From: Gaiellasilicea sp963761905
GTDB lineage: Bacteria; Actinomycetota; Thermoleophilia; Gaiellales; Gaiellaceae
Direction: 5' to 3'
NCBI GenBank assembly: GCA_963761905.1
Contig: CAVXIQ010000006.1
Location: forward strand, 124,001 to 188,000
DNA length: 64,000 nt
Shown here: positions 26,670-34,697 of the stretch, piece after piece
Layout of the letters: each line of letters begins with the position of its first letter
Position numbering within the stretch: the stretch's first letter is position 1
Notes under the pieces: model-generated
Told to the model about the DNA's origin: nothing
Seen by the model: the letters and a program-made list of their open reading frames with translations, nothing else
Databases searched by the model: none
Made by a program: the position numbers and the translations under genes

Positions 26670-27735
26670 CTATGGCTCTTCAGGCATCGGCAGGCCGCGC
26701 CGCTCGGCGTCGAGCGACGCGAGCGCCGTGAGGACGACGGCCGTCACGGGGACGGCTAGGTAGGCGCCGAGGATCCCGAACAACGAGCCGCCCGCAGCGA
26801 CAGCGAGCAGGATGACTGCAGGGTGCATGTCGACCGTGCGGCTCTGGATGATCGGCTGTAGAAACGTGCCCTCGATGAGCTGCACGGCGACCACGAGGCC
26901 GAGCACGATCAGCGCGATCGTCCACCCGCCGTCCGCAAACGCCACCAGCACGGCAACGAGCCCCGACATGAACGCGCCGACGAACGGGATGAACGCCCCG
27001 AGAAAGACGAGCACGGCGAGCGCGAAGGCGAGCGGCACGTCGAGGATCCACAGGCCAACACCTATCAGCGTTGCGTCGATCGCGGCGATCATGGCCGTCC
27101 CGCGCACGTAGCCGCCGAGCACGGCCCATGCGCGCCGTCCCGCCCGGTCGACCGCCTCCCGGTTTTCCGGCCCGAAGCGGCCTAGGATCAGTGACCAGAA
27201 GCGCGCTCCGTCGCGGAGCACGAAGTAGAGGAGCGTCACTGCCAGCACGAGCCCCGTGATCAGCCCGATGCCGGCCCGCACGCCTTCGGCGAGGTAGGAC
27301 GAGAGTTCGCGCCACGCATCGCCGAGCGAAGCCTCGAGATCCCGGGTGTTCTCGAAGGACAGGTCGAACGGCGCGCCCCCGAGGCGGGCGACGAGCTCGG
27401 TCACCGCCTTGGCGACCGCCGCGCGCAGTTCATCGAACTGCGCCAGCACCGATGACGTGACAATGGCGACCAGCCCACCCACGACGGCGAGCCCGATAAG
27501 GAGCGCCAATCCGGCCGCGGGACGCTCGAGACGCAGCTGTCGCAGCCGCGCCGTCAGCGGCGTGAGCGCAGGCGCAATCGTCAACGCGACGATCGCCGGC
27601 AGCACGATCACGCGCACGTACCAGAGAATCGTCAGTACCACGAAGATCGACGCGCCGCAGACGAGCAGTCGCCACGCCCAGCCCGCGGCACGGTCGAGGC
27701 CCGCCGGCACCTGAGGGACTCTCACAGACGACATC
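26670..27735 (-). CDS. AI-2E family transporter (PerM-like permease)
   Basis: A 354-residue membrane protein of the AI-2 exporter/PerM family. It has paired N-terminal helices (VLTILWYVRVIVLPAIVAL), a periplasmic or cytoplasmic helical section in the middle (residues about 110-180), and a C-terminal helix bundle with GAFIPFVGAFMSG, VQLIEGTFLQPIIQ and LAVPVTAV. These are conserved in the family. ATG 27735 was preferred over a longer upstream reading because the family starts close to the first helix. Some members are Na+/H+ antiporters, so the substrate is not known. Confidence 0.85.
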
Positions 27736-28253
27736 ACACCACGAAACGAGGCGCCGCCGCCGCGCACGCCCCGGAAGATCCCCGACCCTCGGCCCGCCTC
27801 GTACATCGACCGCGGCGCGGCATCCGCCCGCGCCATCGGCGAACGCGCCGACCAAGACCGCCTCTGCCGTGCGAGTCAGCGGTCGCGGGACGCCGCCGCT
27901 TCGCCTCAGCGATCGCGAGTCCTCGACGATCGGCGTACCCAGGGTGGTTGCACGCTGGGTCGGCGACTCGCCGTTCAACGTTGTCACGCCGCTGATGCCT
28001 ACTTCCCGCTGATCATCATCTTCGCGCAGCGGTATCGCAAGGACGCCGGCATCGGCACCGTCGTCGCGATGATGCTCCCGTACGTCCTGGTGCTCACGGT
28101 CATCTGGACGCTCTTCTTCGTCGCGTGGTACCTCGTCGGGATACCGCTCGGCCCCGGCTCGCCCGTGCACCTGGAGTAGACGCCTCGCCTCCATGATTCT
28201 CCGCAAGCTCGGCCCGCCGGGTATGGACCTCCGCGACGGCCGATAATCCCCGC
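27736..28253. other. Gap holding an AbgT remnant
   Basis: Between the AI-2E permease and the sensor kinase there is no intact gene. Bases 27944-28179 carry the AbgT fragment listed separately. The section 27736-27943 shows no protein or RNA gene that I can support. Confidence 0.6.
27944..28179 (+). pseudogene. C-terminal fragment of an AbgT-family (p-aminobenzoyl-glutamate) transporter
   Basis: The plus strand reads VGDSPFNVVTPLMP, then after a one-base shift near 27998 YFPLIIIFAQRYRKDAGIGT and VMMLPY-like helices, ending GIPLGPGSPVHLE with a stop at 28177-28179. This is the conserved C-terminus of AbgT transporters. About 400 upstream residues are absent. With the CcdA, HAD and DUF4268 pieces nearby, it shows repeated loss of genes at this end of the island. 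Confidence 0.7.
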
Positions 28254-29882
28254 ATGCCTCGGACCGACAGCTTGCGGGGGCTCGTCGATGCCGGCATTGC
28301 GCTGAGCTCCGAGCTCTCGCTGGACGACCTGCTCCAGAAGCTGGTCGAGACAGCGGCCCGCCTGACCGGCGCGCGCTACGCAGCGCTCGGCGTGATCGAC
28401 GAGAGCGGCACAGGGCTCGAGCGCTTCCTCCACACCGGCATCGACGCCGACACCGTGGCCCAGATCGGACACGTGCCGCGTGGACGCGGCATCCTCGGCG
28501 CCCTGCTCACCGACGCTCGTTCGCTGCGGTTGGAGTCGATCGCCGACGATCCGCGCTCGGTCGGTTTCCCGCCGGGTCATCCGCCGATGCGCGGCTTCCT
28601 CGGCGTTCCCATCCTCCTCCGTGGTCGGGCGTTCGGGAACCTCTATCTGACCGAGAAGGGAGTCCGGCTCGTTCACCGGCGGAGGATCAGGAGCTCGTCG
28701 AGACGCTCGCCAGTCAGGCAGCGGTGGCGATCGAGAACGCACGCCTGTACGAGGCCGCGACGAGCTGGTCGAACCAGCTCGAGGCGCTGAACGACGTCGG
28801 AACGGCGCTCGCGAGCGAGATCGAGCTCGTGCCTCTCCTGGAGCTGATCGCCCGCCGCCTGCGGGGGTTGATCGACGCACGGCTCGTGACGATCGCGCTG
28901 CCGGCGGCCGACGGGACTCTTGCGGATCGAAGCTGCAGCCGGCGAGGGCGCCACGGAGATCGTCGGCATGCAGCTCGAGCGAACGGGCTCGAAGAGCGGA
29001 CGCGTGCTCGAACGCCGCCGCGCGGAACGTGTCGACTCGCTCGCCGACGATCCGGAGGTCGACCGGGAGGCGATGGATCGGCTCGGCGCCACGACCGGGC
29101 TCTTCGTTCCGCTCGCTCTCGGACGGAGGGCGATCGGCGTCATCGCCGCCCATGACAAGCAGCGCGAGGATCCCCGGTTCAGTGACGCGGATCTGCGTCT
29201 GGCCGAGTCCTTCGCCCCACGTGCGGCGGTCGCCGTCGACCTCTCGGCGCGCGTGGCGAGCGATGCGCTGGGCCGGGTCGTCGAGGCGCAGGAGCTCGAG
29301 CGGCGCCGGCTCGCCCGCGAGCTCCACGACCAGACCGGTCAGGAGCTGACCTCCGTCCTGCTCGGGCTGAAAGCGGTCGAGGAGGCGAAAACCGACGAGG
29401 AGCGCGCGGAGTCACTGGCCGCGGTGCGCGAGCAGGTCGTCGAGACCCTGCACGACGTGCGCCGGCTCGCCGTGGAGCTGCGGCCCAAGGCACTCGACGA
29501 CTTCGGACTGGTCGCGGCGCTCGAGCGCCTGCGGGACACGTTCGCGGAGCGAACGGGAATGCGCGTCGACCTGGAGGCGAACGTCGGCGACCGGTTGCGC
29601 AGCGATGTCGAGACGGCGCTCTACCGGATCGTGCAGGAAGCGCTCACCAACATCGTCAAGCACGCCCAGGCGACCGCGGTCAGCATCGTCCTCGCCCGCA
29701 GCGGTCGCTCGGTCACTGCGGTGATCGAGGACGACGGCCGCGGCTTTACCCCCGAACTCGACCGTGACGGGCTCGGGCTGCTCGGGATGGGAGAGCGCCT
29801 CGCACTGCTAGGCGGCAAACTCAAGATCGAATCGAGTCCCGGTGCAGGTACGACGATCGTGGCCGAGGTGCCGCTGCGATGA
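28254..29882 (+). CDS. GAF-domain sensor histidine kinase, DevS/DosS-like (two compensating frameshifts)
   Basis: A kinase of about 542 residues. GAF domain 1 covers roughly residues 20-165 (ARYAALGVIDESG, RGFLGVPIL, FGNLYLTEK) and GAF 2 residues 185-345. A HisKA_3 dimerisation helix follows with phospho-His in LARELHDQTGQE, then a HATPase (EALTNIVKHAQA, DDGRGF, GLLGMGERL). The frame leaves near 28665 and returns near 28920, so the net length is kept; both breaks fall in conserved text. The layout is that of the DosS/DosT oxygen, NO or redox sensors, though haem binding cannot be judged here. Its stop overlaps the regulator start (ATGA). Confidence 0.85.
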
Positions 29883-30541
29883 GCGAGAACGAGCCGATGA
29901 TCCGCGTCCTGATCGTCGACGACCATTCCGTCGTCCGCGCCGGGCTGCGCAAGGTGCTCGAGTCCGAGCCCGACATCGAGGTCGTCGGCGAAGCCGGCGA
30001 CGCCAGGAACGCGGTCTTCCAGACGCGAGCGACCAAGCCGGACGTGGTCCTGATGGACGTCGTGATGCCCGGGAAGACGGGGATCGAGGCGATCCCCGAC
30101 GTCCTCCACGACGCGCCGGAGGCGAAGGTCTTGATCCTCTCGATGCAGGACGACCCCCGCTACGTCCGCGAGGCCTTCGACGCGGGCGCCTCCGGATACG
30201 TCTTGAAGGAGGCTGTCGACACCGACATCGTCGCCGCCGTCCGCGATGTCGCCGGCGGCGGGCGGTACGTGCACCCCGCGCTCGGCGCACGGATGCTCGC
30301 CGCCGACGCTGCCGAGCGCAAGCGCGCCGAGCAAGACCCTCTCTCCGACCGCGAACGAGAGGTGCTCCGACTTCTCGCCCTGGGCCACACGAACCAGGAG
30401 ATCGCCGGCAGGCTCTACATCTCGGTCCGGACCGCCGAGACGCACCGCGCCCACATCATGCAGAAGCTCCGAATCTCCAGCCGCGCCGAGCTCGTGCGGT
30501 ACGCGCTCGACCAGGACTTGCTCCAGGCCGACGACGACTAG
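29879..30541 (+). CDS. NarL/DevR-type response regulator
   Basis: A 220-residue transcription factor paired with the upstream kinase. The receiver has Asp15-Asp16 (VDDH), phospho-acceptor Asp60 (VVLMDVVMP) and Lys in GYVLKEA. A LuxR-type helix-turn-helix covers residues about 153-215 (LSDREREVLRLLALGHTNQEIA, ISVRTAETHRAHIMQKL). DevR/DosR-like proteins usually control stress protein and anaerobic energy genes, and such genes follow here (universal stress protein, phosphoketolase, acetate kinase). I did not find a DosR box with confidence. Confidence 0.92.
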   Translation: MSENEPMIRVLIVDDHSVVRAGLRKVLESEPDIEVVGEAGDARNAVFQTRATKPDVVLMDVVMPGKTGIEAIPDVLHDAPEAKVLILSMQDDPRYVREAFDAGASGYVLKEAVDTDIVAAVRDVAGGGRYVHPALGARMLAADAAERKRAEQDPLSDREREVLRLLALGHTNQEIAGRLYISVRTAETHRAHIMQKLRISSRAELVRYALDQDLLQADDD

Positions 30542-30604
30542 CGGCTCGCTGTCGTAACCCCAGAGGAAGCCAGTAGAGGTCGCCGCTCGGTTGCGGCTCA
30601 CCGG

Positions 30605-31096
30605 TCACGGCAGCCGGAGGTCGAGTGGCCGGTTCGCGCTCGCGACGTCGGCGGGCGCGGCCGCCGCCGCGGCGCGGACGATCAGCACCGGCCGCTTCGA
30701 CTCGCCGAGGATGTCCCGCGAGACGCTGCCGAGCAGCGCGCTCGCAATCCCGCCGTGGCCGCGCGACCCGACGACGATGAGGTCGACGTCGCACGAATCG
30801 GCGTAGGCGACGATCTCGTCGACGGTGTCTCCTCGGAGCATGGCGGTCGTCGAGAACACCTCGTGCTCGGCGGCCACTGCGGCCGCTTCGTCGAGGAGCG
30901 TGCGGTCGTACTCGGTCAGCTCATGCGGAAACGCGCCGCCGATCGCGCCGAATCCGCGTGCCGGCACGACATCGAGCTTCGGCACGACATGCACGAAGAT
31001 CAATTCCGCTCTGTGCTCAGCCGCGAGCTCGACGCCGAAAGCAACGGCCTCGGTGGCAGACGGTGAGCCGTCGGTTGCGACCAGGATCCTCTTCAT
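30605..31096 (-). CDS. Universal stress protein (UspA family, ATP-binding type)
   Basis: A 163-residue single-domain USP. It opens KRILVATDGSPSATEAV and carries the ATP-binding loop VVGSRGHGGIASALLGSVS (G-2x-G-9x-G-S pattern), so it is of the nucleotide-binding type. ATG 31096 has a strong AAGGAGGAAG site. USPs of this type are members of the DosR regulon in mycobacteria; here it lies just after the kinase/regulator pair on the opposite strand. Confidence 0.9.
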   Translation of the reverse strand: MKRILVATDGSPSATEAVAFGVELAAEHRAELIFVHVVPKLDVVPARGFGAIGGAFPHELTEYDRTLLDEAAAVAAEHEVFSTTAMLRGDTVDEIVAYADSCDVDLIVVGSRGHGGIASALLGSVSRDILGESKRPVLIVRAAAAAAPADVASANRPLDLRLP

Positions 31097-31256
31097 GACT
31101 TCCTCCTTCGCTGACGTGTAGTCCGATGATCGGCCCAGGTTCGCCGCGACGAATCGGGGCCACCGCCGATTCGGACTGCGTAATTGGCCGCATCCCTCAA
31201 GCCGGCTCTCTGGCTCGAGCGCGGCGATGGTCACGAAGGTCGGTCGGGAGCGCGGC

Positions 31257-32303
31257 TCAGCGCGCCGGCGCAGCCGCCAGCGCCCGGCGAACCTCGCGCG
31301 CGATGACGAGGTCCTCGCGTGAGGCAACGACGACGACGCGGACTGCCGAGTTGCCGGCACCGATCTCGCCGTCGCTCGTCGCGGCGGAGGACGCCTCGTC
31401 CAGCTCGACGCCCAGGAACCGAAGCGGGGCGCACACCCGTGCACGCAGCTTCGGCGAGCGTTCGCCGGCGCCGCCCGTGAAGACGATCGCGTCGAGTCCA
31501 CCGAGCGCGACGGCTGCAGCCGCGACGGCCTGAGCGATTCGTCGCGCGTAGATCGTCAGCGCCAGCGCGGCCTGCTCGTTTCCGTCGGCCTCTGCGGCCT
31601 CCAGCTCGTGCACGTGCGGGGAGAGCTCGGAGAGACCGAGGAGTCCCGACTGGTGTTGCAGCGCGTGCTCGAGCTCGTCGAGATCCGCATGTCCGTGGCG
31701 CAGGAGATACAGGAGGAGCCCTGGGTCAATCGAGCCCGACCGGCTCGCCATCGGCAAGCCCTCGAGCGGCGTCAGACCCATGGTCGTGTCGACCGAGCGA
31801 CCGTCGCGAACGGCGGTGACGGACGACCCGCCGCCGAGGTGGCAGATGACGAGCCTCGGTACCTGCACCTGCTCCGCGGCCCACTGCGCGGAGATGCCTT
31901 GGAAGCCGAAGCGATGGAGCCGCAGCTCCTGCCGCCAGCGTGCGGGGATCGGATAGGTCGCCGCCTCCTCGGGAAGCGTGGCGTGAAAGGCGGTGTCGAA
32001 GACGGCGACATGCGTGGCGTCGGGGAGCGCGCCGCGGGCCGTCTCGATCGCCCTCAGCGAGGGCGGGTTGTGCAGCGGTGCGAGCTCGGTGATCGCGTCG
32101 AGCTCGGCGAGCACGCTCTCGTCGAGGACCACCGGATCGCGAAACCGGTCGCCGCCGTGGACGACCCGATGTCCGACCGCGTCCACATCGGTGGGAGCTT
32201 CGTCGAGCGAGGCGAGCGATTGCGCATGGCCGCTCTCGTCGACGAGCGAAAGCTTGAGGCTCGTCGAGCCGGCGTTGACGACGAGGACGTTCAGTACGGC
32301 CAA
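31257..32303 (-). CDS. ackA: Acetate kinase (short form, non-ATG start, coupled to phosphoketolase)
   Basis: A 348-residue acetate kinase converting acetyl phosphate plus ADP to acetate plus ATP. Motifs: VLVVNAGSTSLKL (phosphate-binding Asn), HRVVHGG, FDTAFHATLP (Asp), CHLGGGSSV, SRSGSIDPG (Arg) and FTGGAGE. It is shorter than the usual ~400 residues, as in other phosphoketolase-linked copies. No ATG or GTG precedes the first motif; TTG 32303 fits and overlaps the phosphoketolase stop by 13 bp. Overlap implies translational coupling, so acetyl phosphate made upstream is used at once. Confidence 0.9.
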   Translation of the reverse strand: MAVLNVLVVNAGSTSLKLSLVDESGHAQSLASLDEAPTDVDAVGHRVVHGGDRFRDPVVLDESVLAELDAITELAPLHNPPSLRAIETARGALPDATHVAVFDTAFHATLPEEAATYPIPARWRQELRLHRFGFQGISAQWAAEQVQVPRLVICHLGGGSSVTAVRDGRSVDTTMGLTPLEGLPMASRSGSIDPGLLLYLLRHGHADLDELEHALQHQSGLLGLSELSPHVHELEAAEADGNEQAALALTIYARRIAQAVAAAAVALGGLDAIVFTGGAGERSPKLRARVCAPLRFLGVELDEASSAATSDGEIGAGNSAVRVVVVASREDLVIAREVRRALAAAPAR

Positions 32304-34679
32304 GTCCAGTCGCGGATCTCGGGGTCGTCGTCCCCGTGCTCCCTGGTGTACGCGCGGGCGCGGAGGCGGCGCTGCTCCATCTCCTGCCGGAGGTGGGCGG
32401 CGCGCTCGGCGAGCCCAGGGACGCGGTCGATCACGTCGACCACGAGGTGGAAGCGATCGAGGTCGTTGAGCATGACCATGTCGAACGGCGTCGTCGTCGT
32501 GCCCTCTTCCTTGTAGCCGCGGACGTGCAGGTTCGAGTGGTTGCGGCGCCGATAGGTGAGACGGTGGATCAGCCACGGGTAGCCGTGGTAGGCGAAGACG
32601 ATCGGCCGCGAGGTCGTGAAGAGGGCGTCGAACTCCGCGTCGGAGAGCCCGTGCGGGTGCTCGGCGTCCGATTGCAGCCGCATCAGGTCGACGACATTGA
32701 CGACCCTGACCTTCAACTCCGGCAGGTGCTCGCGCAGGAGCGCCGCGGCGGCCAGAGTCTCGAGCGTGGGGATGTCCCCGGCGCAGCCGAGGACGACGTC
32801 AGGCTCGCCCCCGGCGTCGGTGGAGGCCCAGTCCCAGATCCCGAGGCCGCGCGTGCAGTGGATGATCGCGTCGTCCATCGCCAGGTAGTCGAGCGCGGGC
32901 TGCTTGCCGGCGACGACGACGTTGACGTAGTTCCGGCTGCGGAGGCAATGGTCGCCCACGGAGAGCAAGCGTGTTCGCGTCCGGCGGCAGGTAGACGCGG
33001 ATCACCTCGGCCTTCTTGTTCACGACATGGTCGATGAAGCCGGGGTCCTGGTGCGAGAACCCGTTGTGATCCTGGCGCCAGACATGTGACGAGAGCAGAT
33101 AGTTGAGCGACGCGATCGGCCGCCGCCACGGGATGTCCCGCGTCGTCTTCAACCACTTCGCGTGCTGGTTGAACATCGAGTCGATGATGTGGATGAACGC
33201 CTCGTAGCAGTTGAAGAGGCCGTGCCGGCCCGTCAGCAGATACCCCTCGAGCCAGCCCTGGCAGAGATGCTCGGAGAGGATCTCCATCACGCGCCCGTCG
33301 GGGGCGAGCCCATCGTCGTCGGGCCGCGTCTCCCCGAGCCACGTCCGGTCGGTGACGGAGAAGACGTCGCCGAGCCGGTTCGAGGCGGTCTCGTCCGGGC
33401 CGAAGAGCCTGAAGCTGTCCGGGTTCCTGGCGACCACGTCGCGCAGGTAGCCGCCGAGCACGCGCGTCGCCTCGCTCGTCGACGTCGCCGGCGCGGTCAC
33501 CTCGACGGCGTAGTCGCGGAAATCGGGCAGCACGAGGTCGCGCAGCAATGCGCCGCCGTTGGCATGCGGGTTGGCGCTCAGCCGCCGCTCGCCCTCGGGT
33601 GCAAGCGCTCTCAGCTCGCCCACGAGCCGTCCCTCGTCGTCGAAGAGCTCTTCCGGGCGGTAGCTCCTGAGCCAGTCCTCGAGCTGACGGACGTGTGCCG
33701 AGGTGTCGCGCACCGAGGACATCGGCACCTGGTGCGAGCGCCAGCTGTCCTCCGTCTTCTTGCCGTCGACCGCCTTCGGCCCGGTCCAGCCCTTCGGGGT
33801 GCGGAGGATCAGCATCGGCCAGGTCGGTCGAGCGACGTCGCCGCCGTCGCGCGCGCCGCGCTGGATCTCCCGGATCTCGTCGAGCGCATCGTCCAAGGCT
33901 GCGGCGAGGCGCTGGTGGACGTTCGCGGGATCCTCGCCGTCGAAGCCGCCGGTGACGAGGATCGGACGCCAGCCGTAGCCCTCGAAGAGCGCAACGAGCT
34001 CGCTCTCGGGAATGCGGGCGAGCACGGTCGGGTTGGCGATCTTGTAGCCGTTCAGATGCAGGACCGGCAGCACCGCGCCGTCGGTCTTCGGGTTCAGGAA
34101 CTTGTTCGAGTGCCAGCTTGCGGCGAGCGGCCCGGTCTCGGCCTCGCCGTCGCCGACGACGCAGGCGACCAAAAGGTCAGGGTTGTCGAAGGCGGCGCCG
34201 AAGGCATGCACGAGCGCGTAGCCGAGCTCGCCGCCCTCGTGGATCGATCCCGGCACCTCCGGCGCGACGTGGCTCGGGACGCCTCCGGGAAACGAGAACT
34301 GCCGGAACAGCTGCTTGAGGCCGGCCTCGTCGCAGCCGACGTGTGGGTAGAGCTCGGTGTACGTGCCTTCGAGGTAGGCGTTCGCGACCAGGGCAGGCCC
34401 GCCGTGGCCCGGGCCTGTGATGTAGATCGCGCTGAGGTCGCGAGCAAGGATCTGCCGGTTCAGGTGGGCGTACAGCAGGTTGAGGCCGGGCACCGTGCCG
34501 AAGTGGCCGAGCAGGCGCGGCTTGACGTGCTCCGGCTGCAGCGGCTCGCGCAGGAGCGCGTTGTCGAGCAGATAGATCTGCGCGACCGAGAGGTAGTTGG
34601 CGGCACGCCAGTACGCGTCGGTCAGGCGAAGCTCGTCTTTGCCCAGCGGCGTCGGCTCGGTCGTCTGGGTCTCAGGCAC
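32291..34679 (-). CDS. xfp: Phosphoketolase (xylulose-5-P/fructose-6-P; frameshift near 32970)
   Basis: A thiamine-diphosphate enzyme of about 796 residues that splits xylulose 5-phosphate (and often fructose 6-phosphate) with phosphate into acetyl phosphate and a sugar phosphate. Motifs: YITGPGHGGPALVAN, SFPGGVPSHVAPE, the TPP-binding GDGEAETGPLA followed by Asn in SNKFLNP, and QDHNGFSHQDPGF. Near 32970 the frame shifts after YLPPDANT; the next frame continues LLSVGDHCLRSRNYVN to DWTWPY. The shift is probably a sequencing indel. It forms an operon with ackA and probably with the acyl-CoA synthetase gene 19 bp upstream. Confidence 0.92.
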
Positions 34680-34697
34680 GTCTCTCCTCCTCCAGGG

